A DNA stretch of 57,852 nucleotides from Bradyrhizobium centrolobii (GTDB lineage Bacteria; Pseudomonadota; Alphaproteobacteria; Rhizobiales; Xanthobacteraceae), in the NCBI RefSeq assembly GCF_001641635.1, contig NZ_LUUB01000074.1, positions 284 through 58,135 on the forward strand, given 5' to 3'. This document shows positions 36,521 to 45,294 of the stretch, one piece after another. Position numbers and translations under genes: made by a program. Each line of letters opens with the position of its first letter. Position 1 is the first letter of the stretch. The notes beneath the pieces are model-generated. The model saw nothing but the letters and a program-made list of their open reading frames with translations. It was not told the origin of the DNA and ran no database searches.

Positions 36521-37174
36521 GGCACATATCTCGAGGCGTGTCATTCTGGTCGGCGGATAATAGTACTCTGCGTTTGCTCACCTCGGCCGCTGGCTAGTAA
36601 CCCTGCAAGTTGAGGCCGAATCGCTCACGGCCTCTCTCCCGCCCTGGCACGCAGGACCTTCATTTCGGCGCTTCCGTCGCGCGCGACGTGAGGCTGATTG
36701 CAACGCCCAAGGCCGCGGCGAGAGATTGGTCAATCTCAGGTGCCTCTCTCCTAGATTTCCGGCGTCACGCGGGAATATGTCACCTCGATCTGATATCAAC
36801 GCCTGGAGCTATCGGAGCCGTCAATAGCTTCTGGCTAGTCCGGTGCCATGGCCGTACGTCCGGTTTTGGCCCATAGCCGACATTCGCTGGTGGAGCCTCT
36901 ATGTCCGCTCTGCAGTGTTGAACCGACTCGGTCCAGCAAGCTGGCGGGGTCAGCTTTTGACCCGAAGCCGCCGTTAACGAAAGAGCTGAACGTGTCCGCT
37001 CCGCCGGGCGATTCAGACCCCGACTCGTTCCGCGACGAGAAGCACGTCATTGATCTCGCCGAACAAGGGGTCGGCGTTAACCACGGCTAACGGTTCCGGT
37101 CTGAGCGAAATCGCTTCGAAGTTTCTTAAATTTTGCTGGGTACCTCTTCCAGGCATGGTGACCTGGGGAAAGAC
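36521..37174. other. Non-coding stretch with degenerate repeats
   Basis: 654 bases with no supportable gene. The part at about 36840-37000 (GGTCAGCTTTTGACCCGAAG and neighbours) is a degenerate copy of the sequence noted near 33430. Short frames here have no ribosome-binding sites or family resemblance. Confidence 0.5.
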
Positions 37175-38047
37175 ATGAGTAAGCGCGCCAAACGTGGAAA
37201 GGCGGAGACGCTCGCCCTACCAATGGCCGCGAGAGTTGCAATTGGTGCCGTGGCCGTAGCCGTCGTGGGGTACAGTTTGCTGTCTCGCCCGACGAGCGTG
37301 CAACCGATACGAAAACCGTCCGCGCAACAAGCCCAGGCGTCGTCAACTCCGGTTTACGTGTCAACTCCAGTTCGTGCATCAGCGCCGGCTCCGGTGCCAG
37401 CTCCGGCTCCGATTCCGGCCCCGGCGCCTCTGGTCGAACCACCAAAAGCCGCTGACGGTCCCGGAGCACTTGTTCGGCAGGTCGTTGACTACGCCAGCCA
37501 TCAGACGCCAGGCACCGTGATCATCGATACCGGAAACACATTCCTTTATTTCGTTCTGAATGACAGGCAAGCGATGCGCTATGGCATCGGTGTCGGGCGC
37601 GAAGGCTTCACATGGTCCGGTGAGCAGACCGTGGCCCGTAAAGCAGAATGGCCGGATTGGCATCCGCCTGCGGAGATGGTCTCGCGTCAGCCTTATCTGC
37701 CGCGGTTCATGGCAGGCGGTCCCGGCAACCCGCTCGGCGCCCGGGCGATGTATCTGGGCGACACCGAATATCGAATTCACGGCACCAACAACCCCGATAC
37801 GATCGGGAAGCGGGTTTCGTCCGGCTGTATCCGGCTGACCAATGAGGACGTCGTGGACCTTTATGAGCGGGTGAAAGTCGGAGCGAAAGTGATCGTGCTT
37901 CCGGCAACCGCTGCCCGTCGACCATCCCAGGGAGCGCCGCTCGACGCCGCTTTCCGATCGCCGGACCCGGCATCGCCGTCGAACCGGCCCTTGGCGACTA
38001 ACGCGCAGATGCTGTCATCTGGACCGAAGATCGCCGAGGTCCGGTAA
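37175..38047 (+). CDS. L,D-transpeptidase (YkuD domain), membrane anchored
   Basis: A 290-residue protein starting MSKRAKRGKAE. One membrane anchor is at about residues 20-38, then a Pro/Ala/Val-rich linker to about 90, then the YkuD catalytic domain. The active site is intact: His202 in HGTNNP and Cys218 in SSGCIRLTNEDV. These enzymes form 3-3 cross-links in peptidoglycan or attach proteins to it. The linker would place the domain in the periplasm. It is a single gene, followed 95 bases later by a P450. Confidence 0.93.
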   Translation: MSKRAKRGKAETLALPMAARVAIGAVAVAVVGYSLLSRPTSVQPIRKPSAQQAQASSTPVYVSTPVRASAPAPVPAPAPIPAPAPLVEPPKAADGPGALVRQVVDYASHQTPGTVIIDTGNTFLYFVLNDRQAMRYGIGVGREGFTWSGEQTVARKAEWPDWHPPAEMVSRQPYLPRFMAGGPGNPLGARAMYLGDTEYRIHGTNNPDTIGKRVSSGCIRLTNEDVVDLYERVKVGAKVIVLPATAARRPSQGAPLDAAFRSPDPASPSNRPLATNAQMLSSGPKIAEVR

Positions 38048-38142
38048 CTCGAATGCCGCCCGTCCCTATCGCTAGGGACAGACGCCGACACCGGATTTCG
38101 CTAGTCTGGCTTGGAGGAAACGAAAATCCAGGAGAGGCCGCC

Positions 38143-39312
38143 TTGAGCAACGCGCCGCGCATCGACATCGACCCGGCCTCGTTCTGGGCCGATCCTTATC
38201 CGATGCTCGCGAAAATGCGCAAGGAAGCGCCGATCGCCTTCGTGCCGCAGCTCGGCTCGACATTGCTGGCGAGCCGCGACGACATCTCGATTTCCGAGAA
38301 GCAGATCGACGTGTTCTCCTCGCACCAGCCGCAGGGGCTGATGAACCGGCTGATGGGCCACAACATGATGCGCAAGGACGGCGAGGCGCACCAGGTCGAG
38401 CGGCGCGCGTTCTTTCCCGCGGTCTCGCCGAAGACGGTGAAGGCGCACTGGACCGCGCAGTTCCAGGCCCACGCCGACCGCCTCATCGACGCGATTGAAC
38501 CGGGCGCGCGGATCGATTTCATGCGCGACTTCGCGCTGCCGTTTTCAGGCGAATGTCTGAAGTCGATCACCGGCCTCACCAATATCGGCTTTGCCGAGAT
38601 GGATGCCTGGTCGCAAGGAATGATCGAGGGCATCGCCAACTACACCGGCGACCCCGCTGTCGAGGCGCGCTGCCATGCGGCGACCGCCGGCATCGATGCC
38701 GCCATCGACGACATGCTGCCGGTGATGCGCAAGAATCCCGACCAGAGCCTGCTCGGCGTCCTCCTCGCCGCCGGCATGCCGATGGAGAGCGTGCGTGCAA
38801 ACGTCAAGCTCGCGATCTCCGGCGGCCAGAACGAGCCGCGCAAGGCGATTGCCGGCACGGTGTGGGCGTTGCTCACCCATCCCGGGCAGCTTGATCTCGT
38901 GCGCAAAGGCGAGGTGTCCTGGCTCCAGGCGTTTGAGGAATATGCCCGCTGGATCTCGCCGATCGGCATGTCGCCGCGGCGCATCGCAAAGCCGTGGTCG
39001 ATCCGCGACGTCTCGTTCGAGCTTGATGAGCGCGTGTTCCTGATGTTCGGCTCCGCCAACCGCGACGAGAAGCATTTTGAGCGTGCCGACCAGTTCGACG
39101 TGCGGCGCGATGTGAGCAAGAGCGTCGCCTTCGGCGCCGGCCCGCATTTCTGCGCCGGCGCCTGGGCCTCGCGCGCCATGATCGCCGACGTCGCGCTGCC
39201 GACGGTGTTCGCCCGCGCAAAGCATCTGGAGATCGCCGATGACGAGCCGGTGCGGATCGGCGGCTGGGCCTTTCGCGGGCTGCTCAATCTGCCGGTGAGA
39301 TGGTTGCATTAG
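38143..39312 (+). CDS. Cytochrome P450 with an unusual I-helix
   Basis: A 389-residue P450 from a TTG at 38143, which has GGAGAGG 5 bases upstream; the frame extends to 38053 but lacks a better site. The haem ligand is Cys337 in FGAGPHFCAGAW, and the ExxR pair is in FEEYARWI. The I-helix, normally AGxDTT, reads ISGGQNEPRKAIAG, with no acid-Thr pair. It would insert one oxygen atom into a substrate using electrons from a ferredoxin; none is encoded nearby. The substrate is unknown. Confidence 0.9.
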   Translation: MSNAPRIDIDPASFWADPYPMLAKMRKEAPIAFVPQLGSTLLASRDDISISEKQIDVFSSHQPQGLMNRLMGHNMMRKDGEAHQVERRAFFPAVSPKTVKAHWTAQFQAHADRLIDAIEPGARIDFMRDFALPFSGECLKSITGLTNIGFAEMDAWSQGMIEGIANYTGDPAVEARCHAATAGIDAAIDDMLPVMRKNPDQSLLGVLLAAGMPMESVRANVKLAISGGQNEPRKAIAGTVWALLTHPGQLDLVRKGEVSWLQAFEEYARWISPIGMSPRRIAKPWSIRDVSFELDERVFLMFGSANRDEKHFERADQFDVRRDVSKSVAFGAGPHFCAGAWASRAMIADVALPTVFARAKHLEIADDEPVRIGGWAFRGLLNLPVRWLH

Positions 39313-39365
39313 TTCGCAGAGAGTTCTGCGCTTTGGATCAAAGCACGCGCTAGCCACAGTTTCGG

Positions 39366-39489
39366 TGTCATCGCCCGCCTTGTGCGCAATTGCGCACTGG
39401 GGCGGGCGATCCAGCACGCCGCGGCAGTTGCGTGGAACATTTGACGCCTCTGGAATACTGGACTCCCCGCCTTCGCGGGGAATGACAGC
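39366..39489. repeat. Dispersed paired-hairpin repeat
   Basis: Two hairpins, one built on TCGCCCGCC/GGGCGGGCGA around GTGCGCAATTGCGCAC, the other on CCCCGC/GCGGGG, separated by a spacer with GGAATACTGGA. This is the same design as 7873-7977. It follows the P450 gene. Confidence 0.7.
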
Positions 39490-39722
39490 GGAGAGGTGGA
39501 AGGAGCTTCGGCCCGCAGCTCCCAGTCCGCGATGATGACATCGTGCACCTGTTTTGCCCGACGGGTCAATCGAATTTCGGATAATGCGTAAGTTGTTGTT
39601 TTCGCACCCCCTCCTACTGTGCATGGGGTTGTTTTCAGCATTTTATGTTGTGGCCGTGCTTGCCTCACATTCGCGTGCGGAAAAATCCGTCTGCATGAGC
39701 GCGAGCGATTGAAAGATTAATC

Positions 39723-39788
39723 ATGCACGTTGCCGCACGCGCAGTGCTCGCATCGCTATTTTCCCGACCGTCTCGACAGCTCCGCTGA
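39723..39788 (+). CDS. Possible 21-residue leader peptide of the sulfonate operon
   Basis: A very short frame, MHVAARAVLASLFSRPSRQLR, ending 59 bases before the first gene of the operon. It has only a weak ribosome-binding site (GAAAG). Two hairpins follow it before the next gene. Size and position suit a regulatory leader, but there is no similarity evidence, and it may be chance. Confidence 0.3.
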   Translation: MHVAARAVLASLFSRPSRQLR

Positions 39789-39797
39789 CCCACACCA

Positions 39798-39837
39798 TCA
39801 TTCCCGCGTCGCAAGGAATGACGGCCGCTCGCGGCCG
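39798..39837 (+). promoter_or_regulatory. Paired hairpins before the first sulfonate-operon gene
   Basis: Hairpin 1 is TCATTCC/GGAATGA (39798-39821, 10-base loop). Hairpin 2 is CGGCCG-CTCG-CGGCCG (39822-39837) and its last base is the first G of the GGGAG ribosome-binding site at 39837-39841. Formation of hairpin 2 could limit translation. The regulatory role is inference. Confidence 0.4.
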
Positions 39838-39847
39838 GGAGTGTGGA

Positions 39848-40798
39848 ATGCAGCGTCGGGACTTTCTGAAACTCTCCGTTGGAACGGCAGCCGCTGCCGC
39901 GTTCGCCTCGCGTGCGAATGCACAAGCCACCGTGAAGGAAATTCGTATCGGCTACCAGAAGAACGGCGTGCTGGTCACCACGCGCCAGCAGGCCGCGCTG
40001 GAAAAACATTTCACGCCGCAAGGCATCGAGGTGAAGTGGGTCGAGTTCTCCTCGGGACCGCCGATGATGGAGGCGATGAATGTCGGCAGTGTCGATTATG
40101 GCGCGGTCGGAGATTCTCCGCCGGTGTTCGCCCAGGCCGCGGGCGCCGCGATCGTCTATGCGGCGGGCCAGCCCATCACTAACGGCCAGGGCATCCTGGT
40201 GCCGAAGGACTCGGCGATCCGCTCGATCGCCGAGTTGAAGGGAAAGCGCATCGGCTTCACCAAGGGATCCAGCGCCCATAACATCGTGGTGCAGACGCTT
40301 GAGAAGGCGGGCCTCACCTATGCCGACATCACGCCGGTCTATCTGACGCCGCCGGACGCAGGGCCTGCGTTTGCCAATGGCAGTATCGAGGCCTGGGCGA
40401 TCTGGGATCCCTACTTCGCGATCGGCGAGACCAAGCAGAACGGGCGCATCCTGATCAACGCGCGCGAGGTCACCAAGACCAACTCCTTCTACATCGCCAA
40501 CCGCGATTTCGCGAAGAATCACGGATCAACCCTGCAACAGATCGTCGACGTAACGACCGCGACCGCAAAATGGGCCGAGCTGCACCGCGACGAGGTCGCC
40601 AAATCGCTGGCAGCGGTAACCGGCATTCCCCTGGAGATCCAGACCATCGCGGCCAACCGCTCAGCCTTCGTGGTCGGCCCCGTCACCGACGACATCGTCG
40701 CGACCCAACAGGGTGTCGCCGACCGCTTCCACAAGCTCGGCCTGATCCCGAAGCCGATCGTGATCCGCGACATCGTCTGGCGCAGCACGGCGACCTGA
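39848..40798 (+). CDS. SsuA-like aliphatic sulfonate binding protein, Tat-type signal
   Basis: A 316-residue substrate-binding protein of the SsuA/NMT1 family. The ATG at 39848 has GGGAG upstream and gives a twin-arginine leader (MQRRDFLKLSVGTAAAAAF). The mature part starts EIRIGYQKNGVLVTTRQQ and has GQGILVPKDSAIRSIAELKGKRIGF. It is paralogous to the next protein, which instead carries a Sec signal. First gene of the operon; the next starts 38 bases later. Confidence 0.9.
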   Translation: MQRRDFLKLSVGTAAAAAFASRANAQATVKEIRIGYQKNGVLVTTRQQAALEKHFTPQGIEVKWVEFSSGPPMMEAMNVGSVDYGAVGDSPPVFAQAAGAAIVYAAGQPITNGQGILVPKDSAIRSIAELKGKRIGFTKGSSAHNIVVQTLEKAGLTYADITPVYLTPPDAGPAFANGSIEAWAIWDPYFAIGETKQNGRILINAREVTKTNSFYIANRDFAKNHGSTLQQIVDVTTATAKWAELHRDEVAKSLAAVTGIPLEIQTIAANRSAFVVGPVTDDIVATQQGVADRFHKLGLIPKPIVIRDIVWRSTAT

Positions 40799-40836
40799 TC
40801 GTGCCGACCAATCTTCCCAATTCAAAGGGTTTGAAC

Positions 40837-41790
40837 ATGAGGCGTATCATCCAGCGTCTGATCGCGGCCATTGTTCTGTCGATCGGCATCGTCGCGGCCG
40901 CGGTCGGCACGTCCTACGGCCAGGACAAGGTTGTCCGCATCGGCTACCAGAAATACGGCAAGCTGGTGCTGCTGAAGAGCAAGGGCACGCTGGAGCCGAA
41001 GCTTGCGGCTGAAGGCTACAAGGTGGTGTGGACCGAATTCCCGTCGGGTCCGCCGCTGCTCGAAGCGCTCAATGTCGGCGCGATCGATTTCGGCAACACC
41101 GGCGAAGCCCCGCCGATCTTCGCGCAGGCCGCCGGCGCGCCGATCCAGTATGTCGCCTATGAGCCGGCGGCGCCGAAGGGCGAGGCGATCCTGGTGCCGA
41201 AGGACAGCCCGTTGAAGTCGGTCGCCGAACTCAAGGGCAAGAAGGTCGCGCTCAACAAGGGCTCCAACGTTCACTATCTGCTGGTCAAGGCGCTGGAGAA
41301 GGCGGGCGTCAAATATTCGGAAATCGAGCCGGTCTTCCTGGCTCCGGCCGATGCGCGCGCCGTCTTCGAGCGCGGTGCGGTCGATGCCTGGGTGATCTGG
41401 GATCCGTTCCAGGCGGCGGCGGAAGCCGCCACGGGCGCGCGGACGCTGACTGATGGCAGCAACATCGTCTCGAACTACCAATTCTATTTCTCATCGAAGA
41501 AATTCCTCGAGGCCAATCCGAAAATCGTCGACGCCGTGCTGGCCGAGCTGAGCGCGGTCGATGACTGGGCGAGGAGCGACATCCACGCGGTCGCCGAGCA
41601 ATTGGCGCCATCGATCGGATTGTCGGTCCCCGTGGTCGAGGTGGCGCTCAAGCGTCAGTCCTACGGCATCAAGCCGATCACCGATGTGGTCATCGCTGAT
41701 CAGCAGCAGGTTGCGGATGCGTTTTTCGCGCTCAACCTGATCCCGAAAGCAATCAAGATTTCCGACGTGGCGCGGAGGCCAGGATCATGA
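40837..41790 (+). CDS. ssuA: SsuA-like aliphatic sulfonate binding protein, Sec signal
   Basis: A 317-residue binding protein with a Sec signal peptide (LIAAIVLSIGIVAAAVGTSYG). The mature protein (VVRIGYQKYGKLVLLKSKGT, FPSGPPLLEALNVGAIDFG, AILVPKDSPLKSVAELKGKK) parallels the previous gene throughout. Its end overlaps the ssuD start (ATGA), so this copy is the one translationally coupled to the enzyme and transporter genes. It would deliver alkanesulfonates to SsuCB. Confidence 0.92.
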   Translation: MRRIIQRLIAAIVLSIGIVAAAVGTSYGQDKVVRIGYQKYGKLVLLKSKGTLEPKLAAEGYKVVWTEFPSGPPLLEALNVGAIDFGNTGEAPPIFAQAAGAPIQYVAYEPAAPKGEAILVPKDSPLKSVAELKGKKVALNKGSNVHYLLVKALEKAGVKYSEIEPVFLAPADARAVFERGAVDAWVIWDPFQAAAEAATGARTLTDGSNIVSNYQFYFSSKKFLEANPKIVDAVLAELSAVDDWARSDIHAVAEQLAPSIGLSVPVVEVALKRQSYGIKPITDVVIADQQQVADAFFALNLIPKAIKISDVARRPGS

Positions 41791-42953
41791 GCAAGCAAGG
41801 TAATGCCAACATTCTCTGGTTCCTGCCGACCCACGGCGACGGCCGTTATCGCGGCACCGGCATCGGTGGCCGCGAGGTCAACTTCAACTATCTGCGCCAG
41901 ATCGCGCAGGCGGCGGATCAGCTCGGCTATTACGGCGTGCTGCTGCCGACCGGGCGGAGCTGCGAGGATTCCTGGATCGTCGCCTCCAGCGTCGCGCCGT
42001 TCACCGAACGCCTGCGCTATCTCGTGGCGGTCAGGCCCGGCCTGCAGTCGCCGAGCGTTGCTGCGCGCATGACCGCAACGCTCGATCGCATCTCGAACGG
42101 GCGGCTGCTCGTCAACGTCGTCACTGGCGGCGATCCCGTCGAGAACAAGGGCGACGGCATCTTCCTCGCCCATGACGAGCGCTACGAGGTCACCCGTGAG
42201 TTCCTGAATGTCTATAGCGACCTGCTCGCGGGCAGGACGGTGAACGTCGAGGGCAAGCACATCCACATCGAGGCTGGCAAGCTGCTATTCCATCCGGTGC
42301 AGTCGCCACGCCCGCCGCTTTATTTCGGCGGCTCGTCGGATGCCGGCATCGACGTCGCCGTCGACGCCGTCGACAAATATCTGACCTGGGGCGAGCCGCC
42401 GGCTTTAGTCGCCGATAAGATCGCGAAGGTGAGGGCGGTCGCTGGCGCACGCGGCCGAAAGCTCTCCTTCGGCATCCGCCTGCACGTCATCGTCCGCGAG
42501 ACCAATGAGGAAGCGTGGCGAGCCGCTAACGATCTGATCAAGCACGTCAGCGACGAGACTATCGCGCTCGCCCAGAAGAATTTCGCGCGCATGGACTCGG
42601 TTGGCCAGCAGCGCATGGCGCAACTGCATGGCGGCAACCGCGACAAGCTCGAGATCGGCCCTAACCTGTGGGCCGGTGTCGGCCTCGTGCGCGGCGGAGC
42701 CGGCACGGCGCTGGTCGGCGATGCCAAGACGGTCGCCGCGCGCATCAAGGAGTATCAGGACCTCGGCATCGATACCTTCATCATGTCGGGCTACCCGCAT
42801 CTGGAAGAAGCCTACCGCTTCGCCGAGCTGGTCTTCCCGCTGCTCTCGCTGGAGCAGCCGAGCAACGTGACGAAGCTTCATTTCAATGGCGGGCCCTTCG
42901 GCGAAACCGTTGGCAGCGATTTCCGTCCGCAACAGCAGGTGTCGCAGTCATGA
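41787..42953 (+). CDS. ssuD: FMNH2-dependent alkanesulfonate monooxygenase
   Basis: A 388-residue enzyme of the luciferase-like family that splits alkanesulfonates into aldehyde and sulfite using FMNH2 and oxygen. Family stretches include WFLPTHGDGRYRG, NFNYLRQIAQAADQLGYYGVLLPTGRSCEDSW, and LVNVVTGGDP. The length is that of SsuD. It overlaps its neighbours on both sides by ATGA. The flavin reductase at 44633 probably supplies the FMNH2. It frees sulfur when sulfate is scarce. Confidence 0.96.
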   Translation: MSKQGNANILWFLPTHGDGRYRGTGIGGREVNFNYLRQIAQAADQLGYYGVLLPTGRSCEDSWIVASSVAPFTERLRYLVAVRPGLQSPSVAARMTATLDRISNGRLLVNVVTGGDPVENKGDGIFLAHDERYEVTREFLNVYSDLLAGRTVNVEGKHIHIEAGKLLFHPVQSPRPPLYFGGSSDAGIDVAVDAVDKYLTWGEPPALVADKIAKVRAVAGARGRKLSFGIRLHVIVRETNEEAWRAANDLIKHVSDETIALAQKNFARMDSVGQQRMAQLHGGNRDKLEIGPNLWAGVGLVRGGAGTALVGDAKTVAARIKEYQDLGIDTFIMSGYPHLEEAYRFAELVFPLLSLEQPSNVTKLHFNGGPFGETVGSDFRPQQQVSQS

Positions 42954-43756
42954 GCCTGATCGACAGCGTTTCCTTCCCACGCAGCGTCCGCCTGCCGCGC
43001 GTCGACGGCCTGATCCAGTGGATCGTGCCGCTCGCCATCATCGCCATCTGGCAACTTGCCTGCGTTACCGGTTTCGTGCCGACGCGCGTCTTGCCGGCGC
43101 CGAGCGACGTCGTGCTCGCGGGATGGAAGCTCCTGCTCTCCGGCGAGCTCGTCCGCAACATCTGGGTCTCGTTCTGGCGCGCCTCGATCGGTTTCCTGAT
43201 CGGCGGCAGCATCGGCTTCGCTTTCGGCCTCGCCAACGGCCTGTCGCAGCTCTCGGCAAAACTCACCGACACCACGCTCCAGATGGTGCGCAACGTGCCG
43301 CACCTCGCGCTGATCCCGCTGGTCATCCTCTGGTTCGGCATCGACGAGAGCGCAAAGCTGTTCTTGGTGGCGCTCGGCGTCTTCTTCCCGATCTATCTCA
43401 ACACGCTGCACGGCATCCGCACCGTCGATCCCCAGCTCATCGAGATGGGCCGCATCTACGGCATGACCGACGGCGAATTGTTCCGCCGGGTCATCTTCCC
43501 GGGCGCGCTGCCCTCGATCTTCGTCGGCATCCGCTTCGCGCTCGGCATCATGTGGCTGACCCTGATCGTCGCCGAGACGATCGCGGCATCCTCGGGCCTC
43601 GGCTACATGGCAATGCAGGCGCGCGAGTTCATGCTGATCGACGTCGTCGTGCTCTCGATCCTGATCTACGCGCTGCTCGGCAAGCTTGCCGACAGCGCTT
43701 CCCGTGTGCTGGAGCGCCTGACGCTCGCCTGGCACCCCGCTTTCCAGAAACGTTGA
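42950..43756 (+). CDS. ssuC: Sulfonate ABC transporter permease
   Basis: A 268-residue inner-membrane permease with about six membrane segments. The EAA loop is GRIYGMTDGELFRRVIFPGA near residue 165. It starts inside the ssuD stop codon. With SsuB and an SsuA protein it forms the importer for aliphatic sulfonates. Confidence 0.94.
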   Translation: MSLIDSVSFPRSVRLPRVDGLIQWIVPLAIIAIWQLACVTGFVPTRVLPAPSDVVLAGWKLLLSGELVRNIWVSFWRASIGFLIGGSIGFAFGLANGLSQLSAKLTDTTLQMVRNVPHLALIPLVILWFGIDESAKLFLVALGVFFPIYLNTLHGIRTVDPQLIEMGRIYGMTDGELFRRVIFPGALPSIFVGIRFALGIMWLTLIVAETIAASSGLGYMAMQAREFMLIDVVVLSILIYALLGKLADSASRVLERLTLAWHPAFQKR

Positions 43757-43763
43757 GAGTGAT

Positions 43764-44600
43764 ATGCAGACAGCCCTTCGCACCTCCCTTCCCGAGACCG
43801 GGCTCGCAAGCCGCGCCAATTTCGCGCCGCATGCCCGCGTCGTGCGCGAGGAGCGCCCGGTGCACACGAGCGGCCTGCCGCTCAGCATCCGCGGCTTGCG
43901 CAAGTCGTTCGGCGACAATGAAGTCCTGCGCGGCATCGACCTGCACATTCCCGCCGGCCAGTTCGTCGCGATCGTTGGAAAAAGCGGCTGCGGCAAGAGC
44001 ACGCTGCTGCGCCTCATCGCCGGCCTGGAAAAGGTAGATGCCGGCAGCATCAGCTTCGGCGATCAGGTCCAGCCTGAGGACATTCGCGTGATGTTTCAGG
44101 AGCCGCGGCTGCTGCCCTGGGCCCGGGTGCTCGCGAACGTCAAGGTCGGCCTCGGTCGCGATCGCGCCTCCGGCGACGCACAGTCGCGCGCGGAGAAGGC
44201 GCTGAGCGAGGTCGGGCTTGCCGACAAGCGCGGCCAGTGGCCCTCGGTGCTGTCGGGCGGACAGAAGCAGCGCGTGGCGCTGGCGCGTGCGCTGGTCTCC
44301 CGTCCGCGCGTGCTCGCCTTCGACGAGCCGCTCGGCGCACTTGATGCGCTGACCCGCATCTCGATGCAGCGGCTTCTGGAGCGGGTCTGGCGCGACCAGG
44401 GCTTTACCGCGATCCTGGTCACCCATGACGTCTCCGAGGCGGTTGCCTTGGCTGACCGGGTGCTGGTGATCGAGGAGGGCCGCATCGCCCATGATGTCTT
44501 GGTTAACGCAGCCCGGCCGCGCGAGCGTGGCTCCGTCGAACTCGCTGGCCTCGAAGGCTCGATCCTGAGCCACCTTTTGTCGGCGGACGATCGTACCTAA
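43764..44600 (+). CDS. ssuB: Sulfonate ABC transporter ATPase
   Basis: A 278-residue ATPase that powers the importer. Walker A is GKSGCGKST near residue 73, the signature is LSGGQKQRVALARAL, Walker B is VLAFDEPLGALD, and the switch His is in VTHDVSEA. The first 30 residues before the ATPase fold are longer than usual. It begins 7 bases after ssuC. A short GC hairpin separates it from the flavin reductase gene. Confidence 0.95.
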   Translation: MQTALRTSLPETGLASRANFAPHARVVREERPVHTSGLPLSIRGLRKSFGDNEVLRGIDLHIPAGQFVAIVGKSGCGKSTLLRLIAGLEKVDAGSISFGDQVQPEDIRVMFQEPRLLPWARVLANVKVGLGRDRASGDAQSRAEKALSEVGLADKRGQWPSVLSGGQKQRVALARALVSRPRVLAFDEPLGALDALTRISMQRLLERVWRDQGFTAILVTHDVSEAVALADRVLVIEEGRIAHDVLVNAARPRERGSVELAGLEGSILSHLLSADDRT

Positions 44601-44632
44601 ATGAAGAGGAACCCCGCTTCGGGGAGCATGCC

Positions 44633-45214
44633 ATGAATGTAGTTCCCCGCGATCTCATGACCGATACTCCTGTCCCGTCCGCCGATTTCCGCGGAGCCAT
44701 GCGCCACCTGACCGGCGGCGTCAGCGTCATCACGGCTGGTCGGGGGAGGGACATCACCGGCATGACGGTCACCTCGGTGACCTCGCTTTCGGTCGATCCG
44801 CCGACGCTGCTCGTCAGCATCAATCGCGACGCGTCGTCCTTTCCGCTGATCCGGCGTCACGGCGCCTTCGGCGTGAACATCCTCAATGCAGATCAACTCG
44901 ACATCGCCGAGCGCTTTGCCGGCAAGGGCGGACTGAAGGGCGCCGATCGTTTCGCCGGCGCCCAGTGGGTGACAGGCGTCTCGGGCGTTCCCCTGCTGCT
45001 CGGCGCGCTGTCAGCCTTTGATTGCGAGGTCGAGGAGATCCTCGAACGGCATTCGCACGGCATCGTGATCGGGCGGGTGCGGCACATCAAGAGCTCGACG
45101 CGCAGCGCCGCGCTGGCCTATTGGCATGGTCAATATGTGGCGGTCGACCAGGACGAAGACGGGGCAAGGCTTGCGGACGTCAGCGTTCCCACCCGCGTCC
45201 GGCGCGGCATTTGA
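44633..45214 (+). CDS. Flavin reductase family protein
   Basis: A 193-residue protein of the flavin-reductase-like FMN-binding family. Its pattern is FRGAMRHLTGGVSVITAG, then GMTVTSVTSLSVDPPTLLVSI and FGVNILNADQ. It would make FMNH2 from FMN and NAD(P)H for SsuD; it is not the SsuE flavodoxin-fold type. Start taken at the first ATG (MNVVPRDLM), though the ATG at 44657 is possible. It lies 32 bases after ssuB and probably ends the operon. Confidence 0.9.
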   Translation: MNVVPRDLMTDTPVPSADFRGAMRHLTGGVSVITAGRGRDITGMTVTSVTSLSVDPPTLLVSINRDASSFPLIRRHGAFGVNILNADQLDIAERFAGKGGLKGADRFAGAQWVTGVSGVPLLLGALSAFDCEVEEILERHSHGIVIGRVRHIKSSTRSAALAYWHGQYVAVDQDEDGARLADVSVPTRVRRGI

Positions 45215-45294
45215 TCGCCGCTGGCCTTTTACCCGTCATCGCTCTAGAAGCGCTCCCTTGAGCCTCCCCGCCGGGAAGGCATTGGAGCGGAACG

